Shown: one piece after another, positions 54,336-63,378 of the stretch
How the letters are laid out: each line of letters starts with the position of its first letter
Position numbering within the stretch: the stretch's first letter is position 1
NCBI RefSeq assembly: GCF_021023085.1
Contig: NZ_PGCK01000002.1
Location: 310,001-374,000, forward strand
DNA length: 64,000 nucleotides
Source: Methanooceanicella nereidis
GTDB lineage: Archaea; Halobacteriota; Methanocellia; Methanocellales; Methanocellaceae
Direction of reading: 5' to 3'
The notes under the pieces: model-generated
Told to the model about the DNA's origin: nothing
The model's database searches: none
The model's input: the letters and a program-made list of their open reading frames with translations, nothing else
Program-made: the position numbers and the translations under genes

Positions 54336-54800
54336 TTAAAATTTTTTCGCGAACGATTCCACTTTTTTAAGGTATTCATCGTTATTAATGTCCTTTTCCA
54401 GTATCCTTAACATATCAATATACCTTGCGCCGCATTTCTCTAATTGTTCTTTTATACGGACCGACGCTTTTTGCTGCTTGCCTCCGCCGGACGTTATCAG
54501 TATCGCGAACTTTTTTCCACGGACGTTCTCAAGCTTTGAAAGATATTCGTTTACAGCCGACGGAGTTTTCCCTGCCCATACCGGACAGCAGATGATTATA
54601 CCGTCATAATCCTTGAGATCCGTGATACACGGCTTTATAGGGACTTTCTTTTCTTTAATGGCATAGTATGCCTTGAAAAGGTACCACCGGTCCTTTAAAG
54701 CTTCTATACGGGTGAGATCCGCACCGATTAATCTCTGTAAAGCTTCGGCTGCTTTAAGCGTATTGCCTGTGTAGGAATAACATGCCACCAGCATTTTCAT
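54336..54800 (-). CDS. Flavodoxin-like protein
   Basis: 154 residues. FMN loop YSYTGNTLKAAE (8-19), GIIICCPVWAGKTPSAV and ILITSGGGKQQ. The family of short flavodoxin-like NAD(P)H-dependent oxidoreductases fits. It converges on the rhodopsin-like gene with a 152-base gap. Confidence 0.88.
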   Translation of the reverse strand: MKMLVACYSYTGNTLKAAEALQRLIGADLTRIEALKDRWYLFKAYYAIKEKKVPIKPCITDLKDYDGIIICCPVWAGKTPSAVNEYLSKLENVRGKKFAILITSGGGKQQKASVRIKEQLEKCGARYIDMLRILEKDINNDEYLKKVESFAKKF

Positions 54801-55052
54801 GGAAAGACCATATTATGTTTATAGTTAATCACTAAAAAGTATTGTGTAGTAAATCAGCTTAATTGACATTGTCGTTAAATTTTTACCTCATTCTTTTTTG
54901 CAATGTCTCCGCGTGCAGGAACACTAAAACAATTAAAGATATGACTTTTGCAGTAAATCGGTATTATTTTTACAATGATCAGGAGTCCGCCTGCATCGTC
55001 CGGTAAATGACAATATTTATAATTCCATAATATAATAATCATTATGATGGTT

Positions 55053-55319
55053 ATGGAAAATTTCATTACAGGACATTTATTGTGCCAGGAAGTTGACGTC
55101 TACTGTGGCGGCCAGGATAAGTTCACAGGGACGGTGGCGGGATGCGCCGACGGCGTGCTTACTCTTGAAACAGGTAAAGGGGTTTACACGCACGTAGCGA
55201 TAGATAAGATCATAGCAATTTGGGGGAAAAAAGAAACGGTCCCGGCCGCAGCCGAATCTACAAAAGAGGTCAAGAAAGCCGTGAAAGCGGTTAAGGCTAA
55301 AAAGAAGGCTAAAAAATAA
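55053..55319 (+). CDS. MM0924-type small protein
   Basis: 88 residues from ATG 55053 (55044 and 55047 are alternatives). MENFITGHLLCQEVDVYCGG, FTGTVAGCADGVLTLETGKG and VAIDKIIAIWGKK form a small SH3/Sm-like beta barrel pattern known in Methanosarcina MM0924 relatives. A Lys/Ala tail (KKAVKAVKAKKK) suggests nucleic acid binding; not shown. Confidence 0.8.
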   Translation: MENFITGHLLCQEVDVYCGGQDKFTGTVAGCADGVLTLETGKGVYTHVAIDKIIAIWGKKETVPAAAESTKEVKKAVKAVKAKKKAKK

Positions 55320-55496
55320 AATTTATCAGCAGTAACATCCTGCATGAAAACGACGTTATTTTTTTATTAAGCATTATAGGAAAGCGACAAAGAGCTTCGA
55401 TGAACATTCCGGGTACTTTAGACCGGAAGTAAATCAGCCCCGCTGTATCCTTGTTTTATCATCCCTTTATCAGATCTTTGATGATGTTGAGCAGGA

Positions 55497-56339
55497 TCAC
55501 CGGTCAAAAAGCCCACGAACGTCATCGGGGTCTATATACCCTTTTAGCTGCCATGGGCCCCGGTAAAATTCCCGGTCTTTGCCTGCGCTCAGGTAAAGCG
55601 CTTTCGTCGGGCATGACTTAAAGCACCGGAAGCACAGTATACATTTGCCATTGTCTATGTGTGGACCGGTATCGTCGACATTGATAGCTTCCCCGGGACA
55701 TGTTTTTTGACACTTTTTACATTTAATGCACTTATCCGGAGAAGTTCTAAACAACAGTCTCTTCAACAGGCCCATAGCAGGAGGCTCAAAAATATTTTTT
55801 ACGATAGTAGAGGCCGTCGCGCCCAGAATGTGATCCTCATAATTTGCACAGCCTTCGCCCGAGCATATGACGGAGCCTACATCCTGTCCGAAAGAGTATA
55901 TTCTCTTAATATCGTCTTTTTTCAGCGGGAATCTGCCGGAGAAAAGGTCTATAAGAAAAACGCCGTCCATCGCCCCAAAAAATTTAGTCTCAAGCGAGCC
56001 GATGATAGTTCCCCCTCGCTCTCCGACCGTCTTTTTCATAACGTCCATCGAGCCAAAGAATGCTTCCGAAGCGGTGGAGAATAAAAATACGCGTTTATCG
56101 GATAGATCGAATGATGATACAAATTTTTTTACAGGCTCCGTAAAGTTACCCGCATAGATGGGAGATCCTATCCCTATGACATCACAGCCTGACAGTATGC
56201 CTGCGTACTCCCCCGCCTCCTCAACCCGCACCATCAAAGGCTCAAGGCTGTACGAAGCGAGACCTCTGGATATTATCTCGGCAGTATATTTTGTATTGTT
56301 CGACGATGAGAAATATATTATAGGGATCATCTTGCTCAT
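55497..56339 (-). CDS. EFR1-type flavodoxin-ferredoxin fusion
   Basis: 280 residues. Flavodoxin domain (1-165) with loop YFSSSNNTKYTAE and GIGSPIYAGNFTEPV. The C-terminal part holds two 4Fe-4S motifs: CIKCKKCQKTCP and CILCFRCFKSCP. These proteins carry electrons between ferredoxin and flavin partners in anaerobes. Third flavodoxin-fold gene in the cluster. Confidence 0.92.
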   Translation of the reverse strand: MSKMIPIIYFSSSNNTKYTAEIISRGLASYSLEPLMVRVEEAGEYAGILSGCDVIGIGSPIYAGNFTEPVKKFVSSFDLSDKRVFLFSTASEAFFGSMDVMKKTVGERGGTIIGSLETKFFGAMDGVFLIDLFSGRFPLKKDDIKRIYSFGQDVGSVICSGEGCANYEDHILGATASTIVKNIFEPPAMGLLKRLLFRTSPDKCIKCKKCQKTCPGEAINVDDTGPHIDNGKCILCFRCFKSCPTKALYLSAGKDREFYRGPWQLKGYIDPDDVRGLFDR

Positions 56340-56417
56340 GACTAAAACTATCTCGGCGCTGACAATACTTAACCATTTTTACGATGCTCGAAAAGATTAA
56401 ATCAGCATCATTGCTTT

Positions 56418-56924
56418 ATGAGCATTATGAGCAAATACCTGGATATCCGCCCCGCGAAGACCCCGGACATTAATGCGATCAACGATATTTATAATCATTA
56501 TGTCATTAATTCAATATGTACGTTCCAGACAGAACCCGAGACAGTCGAAAGCCGTACGGCATGGTTCGAAGCTCACGGCGAGAGATACCCGGTGTTCGTT
56601 GCTGAGATCGACGGGGAGGTCGTTGGATGGGCTTCGCTTTCTAAGTACCACCCGGGGTCATCTGCATGGCACACGGTAGAGGATTCCGTCTATATCAGGC
56701 ATGACATGACGGGTAAAGGAATAGGAAAAGTATTGCTGATGAACCTCATACTTGAGGCACGTTGCCTGGGATACCACAGCATCATGGCAGGGATCGCATC
56801 TGATCAGATAGCGAGCTTAAAGCTGCACGAAGACTTCGGCTTTATGGAAGCAGGCCATCTTAGAGAGATCGGGTACAAGCTGGATAGGTGGATAGACGTG
56901 AAGCTATTACAGCTATTGCTCTAA
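56418..56924 (+). CDS. GNAT N-acetyltransferase (phosphinothricin type)
   Basis: 168 residues. LDIRPAKTPDINAINDIYNHYV and FVAEIDGEVVGWASLS lead to the acetyl-CoA loop VYIRHDMTGKGIGKVLL; SIMAGIASDQIASLKLHEDFGF closes the fold. Close to the PAT/YwnH branch, which acetylates phosphinothricin, methionine sulfoximine or similar amines. ATG 56427 is an alternative start. Confidence 0.92.
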   Translation: MSIMSKYLDIRPAKTPDINAINDIYNHYVINSICTFQTEPETVESRTAWFEAHGERYPVFVAEIDGEVVGWASLSKYHPGSSAWHTVEDSVYIRHDMTGKGIGKVLLMNLILEARCLGYHSIMAGIASDQIASLKLHEDFGFMEAGHLREIGYKLDRWIDVKLLQLLL

Positions 56925-56990
56925 AAAATCCGCTATAAAGGTTTTTAAAGTTTAAAATAATCTACGGCATTTTTTTATCCGGTGTAGAGG

Positions 56991-57467
56991 ATGGCGAGAT
57001 CATCAAAGGTTTTAGTAATATCGGTGCTTGCACTTATGCTATCGTGTATGTGTATGCAGGCATGTGCGCAAAAGGATAAGCTGATGACTGACATAGGTCA
57101 AAAGAAATATGATGCTTCGATCATGGGACAGAACTTACAGTCCACGGACAGCAGGCTGGCCGAGCGGCAGCAAAGCGTAGACCAGGGGCTGGATAAGCTG
57201 TCGGTTGAAGAAAAGAACAGGATCAAGCAGGACATACATAACACGGCAAATTACCTCTCAGGATGGAAGAAGGACGTCGCCAGACTGGAAAATGATTATG
57301 AGAAGCTATATCAGCGATCGAACGAGTACCAGCTGACTCCCGAGGAACAGGCCAGTGTGAACAGAGAAATGAGTGAGTTTAAGGCTAATATTGAGAAATT
57401 GAAAACGCACTTAAAGAACATACAGGACAAAATGGATCACATCGTTAAAAAGATAGGGGAAGCCTGA
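56991..57467 (+). CDS. Exported coiled-coil protein
   Basis: 158 residues. Signal region VLVISVLALMLSCMCMQACA, with Cys near the cleavage site so lipid attachment is possible. The rest is a charged coiled coil (LAERQQSVDQGLDKLSVEEK and VNREMSEFKANIEKLKTHLK). No family recognised; in form it is like the lipoprotein at 51595-52728. Confidence 0.65.
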   Translation: MARSSKVLVISVLALMLSCMCMQACAQKDKLMTDIGQKKYDASIMGQNLQSTDSRLAERQQSVDQGLDKLSVEEKNRIKQDIHNTANYLSGWKKDVARLENDYEKLYQRSNEYQLTPEEQASVNREMSEFKANIEKLKTHLKNIQDKMDHIVKKIGEA

Positions 57468-57620
57468 GCAAAACATGCCGCATATATTCCCCGGGTATTT
57501 TATTTTTAATTCATAATGTCGCATAATTATTGATCACCATTATTTTTGGTATTTTCAAATTGTTCATGAATAAACATTATATATTATCAAGGACAATCTA
57601 AGCATGGTGATCATACGGCA

Positions 57621-57797
57621 GTGGATACGAACTCACTCGCAGCGACCGCATTTTTACTCGGCGGGGCGCTGGTGGTATTTAACCTGAGCAACGGCTCGAT
57701 ATATGCCATGATCAAAGAGCTGTCCGCAGTAGCGGTTATCACCTTATGCATCTATCTGCTTGTAAAGTTCATTATCAAGATGGATAGCGCTAATTGA
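57621..57797 (+). CDS. 58-residue membrane protein
   Basis: Read by hand. Starts at GTG 57621 with GGTGAT upstream. Two hydrophobic helices: LAATAFLLGGALVVFNL and ELSAVAVITLCIYLLVKFII. It ends KMDSAN. No family recognised, but start signal, composition and the fit between neighbours support a real gene. Confidence 0.65.
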   Translation: MDTNSLAATAFLLGGALVVFNLSNGSIYAMIKELSAVAVITLCIYLLVKFIIKMDSAN

Positions 57798-57849
57798 AAC
57801 ATTCTTTCTCGACGGGAAAATATTAGTCCAAAGCGGTGAATTCACTGAT

Positions 57850-58158
57850 ATGAGCGGTTGCACCCAGTGCGGGACATGTTGCCTGAAATATGGCATGAGA
57901 CTTGAGGCTTCCGGCCAGGACATCGCTAAATGGATGTTCGACGGCAGGGAAGACATCCTCAGACATGTGCTGATCCGGTATGATGAAAAAGGTGAAGTAT
58001 CCGAAGGCATCCTCTGGGTGGACGAGAACGGGAATAAGGTCGCTTCGTGCCCATTCTTAAGATCTACGGAAGATAAAAGATATTTTTGCGGCATACAGGA
58101 TGCAAAGCCCGAAGTATGCTCATGGCATTTCTGCGAAAAATACTATCCATTCGATTAG
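57850..58158 (+). CDS. YkgJ-family cysteine cluster protein
   Basis: 102 residues. The N-terminal CTQCGTCCLKYG and later SCPFL, YFCGI, VCSWHFCEKYY give the eight-Cys pattern of the YkgJ/CxxCxxCC group, which is thought to bind zinc or an Fe-S cluster. Its end overlaps the convergent glutamate dehydrogenase gene by 4 bases. Confidence 0.88.
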   Translation: MSGCTQCGTCCLKYGMRLEASGQDIAKWMFDGREDILRHVLIRYDEKGEVSEGILWVDENGNKVASCPFLRSTEDKRYFCGIQDAKPEVCSWHFCEKYYPFD

Positions 58159-59390
58159 ATGGACCTCGCTTTTAATGCGCTGACGATATTGTTAACTCCC
58201 AGGATATATGCGGCAGTATACATATCCTTTTTATAATCCACGGATACATCGTGAACGTCCCTGAATGCCTTCTTCATTATAAGTTTAAGATTTCCCGATA
58301 CCTGCGGGCCGCTCCATGCATATCCCTGTCTGCCTTGAGCCCACTCAAAATGGCTTACTACGACTCCGCCCCCGTTAGCCAGCACGTCAGGGATGACAAA
58401 AATACCCCTGTCGTTTAGTATTTCACTGGCCCTCTTATCTACAGGGCCGTTCGCAAGGGATAATACAGCCCGGGCATTGATGTCCGCAGCGTTCTTACCG
58501 GTTATCTGGTCTTCGGTCGCCGCCGGTACAAGGAAGTCTGTTTCAAGTTCCAGCAGCTCTTTATTTGTTATATCCCTGGCGTCTTTAAATCCAGTCACAG
58601 AGCCGGTCTTTGCTTTATGCTTGAACAGGGCGGGTATGTTCAGCCCGTCTTCCAGGTATACTCCCCCGGTTGAATCGCTGACCGCTACCACTTTCTTACC
58701 TTTTTCATAAAGTATACTTGCCAGGCTCCCGCCGACGTTTCCGAATCCCTGTATTGCGAAGCTCTTACATTTACAGTTATATAACCGCTCAGCCTCTTCC
58801 ATGATGAATATGCCGCCCCATGCCACGGCCGTCTTCCTTCCTTTTATACCGCCCAGGACGACAGGCTTTCCGGTTATAACGGCAGGGACCGAATGTCCCG
58901 CCATCTTTTCATATTCGTCCAGCATCCACCCTATCGACTCTTCTGAGACGTTCATATCGGGAGCCGGAATATCCATATCAGGACCGATGACAGAGCTTAT
59001 CGCCCTTATATAACCCCTGCATACACGCTCCAGCTCATTTCTTGACAGCTTTCCCGCATCGGACACTATCCCGCCTTTGGATCCGCCGTAAGGCAATCCC
59101 AGAATGGCGCATTTTAAGGACATCAGCATCGAAAGCGCCGTGACCTCCGCTTCGGACGACATCGGAGAGATCCTTATGCCACCCTTATACGGCCCCAGCG
59201 CGTTAGTGTGCTGTATGCGGAAAGCTTTAATGAAAGAGACATTACCGTCGTCCATAGAGACCGGATATTCCACTATCAGTTTTTTATCCGTACGCGACAG
59301 AAGACGCATATATTTTTCATCGATACCGCTTATCTCGCAGGACTCTCTTATCAGGTTAAGAGTGCTTGTCAGAAAATCAGGGGATTGCAT
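58155..59390 (-). CDS. gdhA: Glutamate dehydrogenase (Glu/Leu/Phe/Val family)
   Basis: 411 residues. Substrate-binding ALGPYKGGIRISP, catalytic Lys in GLPYGGSKGGI, DMDIPAPDMNV and the nucleotide fold FAIQGFGNVGGSLA. ANGGGVVVSHFEWAQ is typical of the family. It interconverts glutamate and 2-oxoglutarate plus ammonia. Followed by no operon partner; a repeat block lies upstream. Confidence 0.94.
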   Translation of the reverse strand: MQSPDFLTSTLNLIRESCEISGIDEKYMRLLSRTDKKLIVEYPVSMDDGNVSFIKAFRIQHTNALGPYKGGIRISPMSSEAEVTALSMLMSLKCAILGLPYGGSKGGIVSDAGKLSRNELERVCRGYIRAISSVIGPDMDIPAPDMNVSEESIGWMLDEYEKMAGHSVPAVITGKPVVLGGIKGRKTAVAWGGIFIMEEAERLYNCKCKSFAIQGFGNVGGSLASILYEKGKKVVAVSDSTGGVYLEDGLNIPALFKHKAKTGSVTGFKDARDITNKELLELETDFLVPAATEDQITGKNAADINARAVLSLANGPVDKRASEILNDRGIFVIPDVLANGGGVVVSHFEWAQGRQGYAWSGPQVSGNLKLIMKKAFRDVHDVSVDYKKDMYTAAYILGVNNIVSALKARSI

Positions 59391-59473
59391 GATGATCGGC
59401 TATTAAAAGGTTGGAAAGCATAAAGATAAAAGCCTTTCGGAAAAAAGAGAGCGAAAGCCGAAAAGATGCATTA

Positions 59474-59712
59474 TTACCACAATGTGCACGAAGGCGAAAA
59501 AGGTACACTAAACTGTTAACCACGAAGCGCACAAAGGCGAAAAAGGACCACAAAGGACTTTTTTAGAAGATTATCATATACTAAAAAAATAGTGTACCTT
59601 TTTCGCCTTTGTGCGCTTCGTGGTGAAAAATGGTGGACCTTCGAGCCCTTAGAGCGCTTCGTGGTGAAAAACCGTATCCTTGGTTGCCTTTGTGATGGGC
59701 TTGATCAAAGAT
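59474..59712. repeat. Dispersed palindromic repeat, site D
   Basis: Two left arms (ACCACAATGTGCACGAAGGC, ACCACGAAGCGCACAAAGGC), core TTAGAAGATTATCATATACT, one good right arm (CGCCTTTGTGCGCTTCGTGG) and degenerate right arms, then the flank also seen at site C (ATCAAAGAT...ACATTAA). It occupies half of the 482-base gap 59391-59872; no gene was seen in the rest. Confidence 0.87.
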
Positions 59713-59872
59713 GAACTGACATACACATTAATAAAATCACGGGACAGAAGATTTAGTATACCTGATGATGCCATACAGCCCTTTCATTATAAACATTCTC
59801 TCGGAACAAACACTCGGATCATCAAGACAGCTTTTCGGAATACATTAAGCTGAAACCGAACGATGCTACGAT

Positions 59873-60580
59873 CTAATATAATAACTTTATAAGCGCCAGC
59901 GCGATATTCCCGGCAATTTTTCCCTGTGACGCGATCAATACATCCCTCATCCGTATTTCCTCATCCTCAAGCCCGAACTCCCGGGCGAGGCTTAGATAGT
60001 AAGCGAATGCCCTGAACGCCCTGGAACGGCCCATCCTGCGGCCGGCAGGGGTCAGGAAGGAGCCCCGTCTCTCGATGCTTTCCATCCTCCTTATCGCCTC
60101 GTTCAAAGCCTGTTTTATGTCAAGGCGGTTTTCGCCCGCATATGTGAAGAACCTCGCGACACCAGTGTAACCATAGCCGTCGAGCTTATCGGCGTCAAAA
60201 ATAGTTTTTTCTTCCGGCGATTCCGGGAATTCTAGTGATGAAGAGCTATGGCGCTCAATACACTTCACGACACGGCCGATAAAAACCGGATCGAACTTCC
60301 CGTCAAGCAATTTACGTACGTCTTCGCTGGAATCGAAGTGCTCATGTTCCGACCGGTCTGACCTGCCGATATCATGAAGCAGTGCAGCGACCGTGCATAT
60401 GCGGATGTCCGCGGATACGGAAGGCGCTATGCTGTGACAATGGTCCGCGACACGGACTGCATGGCTAAAGTCATGGGAAGCAGAGCAATATTTGATCCTG
60501 GCTTCTTCATATACCGAATTTATTACCGGGTCGCTCATATATACGGCCATATTGAACACTTTTTTATCGCTTAATTGCAT
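59873..60580 (-). CDS. HD-domain phosphohydrolase
   Basis: 235 residues (internal ATG starts at 60550 and 60538 are possible). Metal-binding motif: His in SHDFSHAVRVADHC, then the HD pair in AALLHDIGRSDRSEHEHF and the final Asp in IFDADKLDGYGYTGVARF. This YfbR/YedJ-like layout hydrolyses nucleotides or related phosphoesters. Divergent from cheR. Confidence 0.9.
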   Translation of the reverse strand: MQLSDKKVFNMAVYMSDPVINSVYEEARIKYCSASHDFSHAVRVADHCHSIAPSVSADIRICTVAALLHDIGRSDRSEHEHFDSSEDVRKLLDGKFDPVFIGRVVKCIERHSSSSLEFPESPEEKTIFDADKLDGYGYTGVARFFTYAGENRLDIKQALNEAIRRMESIERRGSFLTPAGRRMGRSRAFRAFAYYLSLAREFGLEDEEIRMRDVLIASQGKIAGNIALALIKLLY

Positions 60581-60721
60581 TGTGACCGTTCTTATATTTA
60601 TTTTATCTTGACAGAGGGGCAGGCCTTATGACCCAAATGTAATTTCAAAATTGAAAAAACGCCTAACAGAAAGGCCGTGTTCCAATAAAGTATATATATG
60701 GAAGAAGCCAACCTTGTTTAG

Positions 60722-61567
60722 ATGTCGGAAGTTATTGATCCGGAGCTTAGAATGCTTTTAAGGAAGGTCCATGATAGGACAGGGATCGACCTTTGCCAGT
60801 ATAAGGACAACTATATCACAAGGAGAGTCTCAACAAGGCTAAAAGCCCTGAACGTATCTACATACAGGGAATATATGAAAGCCCTGGACACGATGCCGGG
60901 AGAATATGAAAAGATCGTAGATGCGTTCACGATAAACGTTTCGGAGTTCTTCAGGGATAAGGAGACCTTCAAAGTGATAATGCATACGGTCATTCCGTCT
61001 ATCATCAATGAAAAGACCGTCCAGGGAAGAAAAATGATAAGGATATGGAGCGCCGGCTGCGCGTGCGGCGAAGAGGTACATTCCATATCGATGATACTGC
61101 ATGAGCTGCTGGGGAGCAGCTATGATAAGTTCACCATCTCGCTCTATGCGACCGACATCGACGACGCATGCATGAAAAAGGCCAAGGACGGCGTATATGA
61201 AATGACGTCTTTCAGGAATGTAGATAAGGCGCTGCTGGAAAAATATACCGTGCCTTCCGAGAGCGGGAAGCTTGCATTGAAGCCGGAGATAAAGCGCAAC
61301 ATACATTATCGCCGGTATGACCTGATCAAAGGCGATAAGTTCGGCTCCTTCTTTGATCTTATCCTGTGCAGGAACGTGATGATATATTTCTCCGAAGAAC
61401 AAAAAAAGAAGCTGTTGATGGATTTTTATAACTCCCTTTCCAGCAGCGGATATTTGGTCATAGGAAAGACGGAGACACTTGTCGGCGACTCAAGGAACCT
61501 GCTCGAAGTTGTGAATAACCAGGAGCGGATATACCGCAAACCATCGCCTGTAGACCGCAAGGTCTGA
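60722..61567 (+). CDS. cheR: CheR-type protein-glutamate methyltransferase
   Basis: 281 residues. N-terminal helical domain RKVHDRTGIDLCQYKDNYIT, VSEFFRDKETF, the SAM motif IRIWSAGCACGEEVHSISMI, and IHYRRYDLIKGDKF with DLILCRNVMIYFSEEQ. It should methylate glutamates of chemoreceptors. No other che gene, receptor or archaellum gene is in the window. A TATATATA box lies 25 bases upstream. Confidence 0.92.
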   Translation: MSEVIDPELRMLLRKVHDRTGIDLCQYKDNYITRRVSTRLKALNVSTYREYMKALDTMPGEYEKIVDAFTINVSEFFRDKETFKVIMHTVIPSIINEKTVQGRKMIRIWSAGCACGEEVHSISMILHELLGSSYDKFTISLYATDIDDACMKKAKDGVYEMTSFRNVDKALLEKYTVPSESGKLALKPEIKRNIHYRRYDLIKGDKFGSFFDLILCRNVMIYFSEEQKKKLLMDFYNSLSSSGYLVIGKTETLVGDSRNLLEVVNNQERIYRKPSPVDRKV

Positions 61568-61630
61568 TAAGACGCTTTTTACTATATTTTTATAGAAATA
61601 TTTGTTTATCAATAACTCCAACTATAGTGT

Positions 61631-62785
61631 ATGCGTGTTAAGTATCTCCAGTGCGTCAGGTGCGGTCGCAAGTACCCCCGGGAGGAGATACGGTATAGAT
61701 GCGACTGTGGCGACAGTATCGAACTGGTCTATGATTATAGCGCCTATAAAGGAAAGGTGACCTGGGATATTTTAAGGCAAAGGACATTCTGCCACTGGCG
61801 ATACCGGGAGTTTTACCCGCCCCTTAAAAGTTCCGGCATCATAACCATGCACGAGGGCGGCACAGCACTCATCAGGTCCAGGAACATCGCAAAGGATATC
61901 GGCTGCGGCGACCTGATGTTCAAGATGGAGAGCCTGAACCCTACCGGCTCTTTTAAGGACAGAGGGTCGACGATAGAGATATCGCAGGCATACGAATACG
62001 GGGCGAAAACCATTGTCTGCGCTTCGACCGGTAATATGGGAGCCAGCGTCGCGGCATACTGTGGGCGCGGTAATATCAAATGCACGATTTACGTGCCGGA
62101 AGACACGCCCCGCATCAAGCTTTTACAGATGGAGGCCCACGGGGCCAGGGTAGTCAGGGTGAAGGGAGACTATACGCTTGCGGCGAACCTTGCCAAGAAA
62201 GAATACGAAGAAAAAGGCGTCTACCTTGCCGGGGATTACCCGTACAGGAGCGAGGGCGAAAAATCCGTGGCTTTAGAGATAATGGACGTGCTTGACGGCG
62301 ATCTGGACTACCTGGTCGTCCCCATGGGGAACGGAACTCTGCTTCACGGCATGTGGAAAGGTATAAAGGAGATGAAGCTTTTCGGGCTTATTGACAGGCT
62401 TCCGAAGATCCTGGGAGTCCAGGCTGAAGGCTGCAACACTATCGTAAGGTCATATTTTGAGAATAAAGACTCTATCGAGCCCGTTCACCCTGATACAAGA
62501 ATGGACGCGATAGCCTGCGGAGATCCTCTCGACGGCCTGTGGGCATTACGCGCTTTAAAGGAATCCGGCGGCAGAGGGATCCTTGTGAGCGATGTGGACG
62601 CGCAGTGCGCTAAAGAGATGCTCGCCCGCGAGGAAGGGATATTCGCCGAAATATCGGGAGCTGCAAGCCTGGCGGGTTTTATAAAAGTACATAATGCCGG
62701 GTTGATACCTGAGGATGCCCGAGTGGTCGTACTGGTCACAGGACATGGGTTAAAAGAGCCGGAGTTTTTCGAGACCAGAATATGA
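61631..62785 (+). CDS. thrC: Threonine synthase
   Basis: 384 residues. An N-terminal zinc-knuckle-like CVRCGRKYPREEIRYRCDCG precedes the PLP enzyme core: PLP Lys in NPTGSFKDRGST, ASTGNMGASVAAYCGRG and phosphate loop PMGNGTLLHGMW. It converts O-phosphohomoserine to threonine. The 600-base region downstream is occupied by the expanded repeat. Confidence 0.94.
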   Translation: MRVKYLQCVRCGRKYPREEIRYRCDCGDSIELVYDYSAYKGKVTWDILRQRTFCHWRYREFYPPLKSSGIITMHEGGTALIRSRNIAKDIGCGDLMFKMESLNPTGSFKDRGSTIEISQAYEYGAKTIVCASTGNMGASVAAYCGRGNIKCTIYVPEDTPRIKLLQMEAHGARVVRVKGDYTLAANLAKKEYEEKGVYLAGDYPYRSEGEKSVALEIMDVLDGDLDYLVVPMGNGTLLHGMWKGIKEMKLFGLIDRLPKILGVQAEGCNTIVRSYFENKDSIEPVHPDTRMDAIACGDPLDGLWALRALKESGGRGILVSDVDAQCAKEMLAREEGIFAEISGAASLAGFIKVHNAGLIPEDARVVVLVTGHGLKEPEFFETRI

Positions 62786-62856
62786 GCCAGATTAAAAGTA
62801 TAAGGAAGCTAAGTTGTGCACCCTGCTGATTCATAGTCATATTAAATCTTCTCTTT

Positions 62857-63272
62857 AACCACAAAGCGCACAAAGGCAAACAAGGAACACAAAACTGCCA
62901 ACCACAAAGCGCACAAAGGCAAACAAGGAACACAAAACTGCCAACCACAAAGCGCACAAAGGCAAACAAGGAACACAAAGAACTTTTTTAGAAGATTATC
63001 ATATATTAAAAAAAATTTGTGTACCTTACTCGCCTTCGTGCGCTTCGTGGTTAACAGTATAGTGTACCTTACTCGCCTTCGTGCGCTTCGTGGTTAACAG
63101 TATAGTGTACCTTACTCGCCTTCGTGCGCTTAGTGGTTAACAGTATAGTGTACCTTAATCGCCTTCGTGCGCTTAGTGGTTAACAAATTAGTGTACCTTA
63201 ATCGCCTTTGTGCGCTTTGTGGTTAAAAATAGTGGACCTTCGAGACCTTAGAGCGCTTCGTGGTGAAAAAAC
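62857..63272. repeat. Expanded palindromic repeat array, site E
   Basis: Left side: three 43-bp units at 62857, 62900 and 62943 (AACCACAAAGCGCACAAAGG...). Core: TTAGAAGATTATCATATATT. Right side: units starting 63017, 63060, 63103, 63146 and 63189 (first four 43 bp, fifth about 41), plus a diverged sixth at 63230 (TAGTGTACCTTACTCGCCTT...). The right unit is the reverse complement of the left with about nine differences. It fills most of the 593-base gap 62786-63378; no gene was seen there. Confidence 0.95.
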
Positions 63273-63378
63273 CATGAACTCTAGCGACAGCATTTAATCG
63301 TGGAGATAAAAAGCGACAATATTTTCTTAATACATAAGCGGCGAATCAACGTGAAACACGATCATACGATCATATGCC

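Noticed and set aside
62736-62978. 80-codon minus-strand frame with VRFVVGSFVFLVCLCALCG repeats
   Set aside because: It is the translation of the left arms of repeat site E, not a gene.
62857-63272. CRISPR array
   Set aside because: The 43-bp units abut directly with no unique spacers, and the two halves are inverted relative to each other; no cas genes are present.
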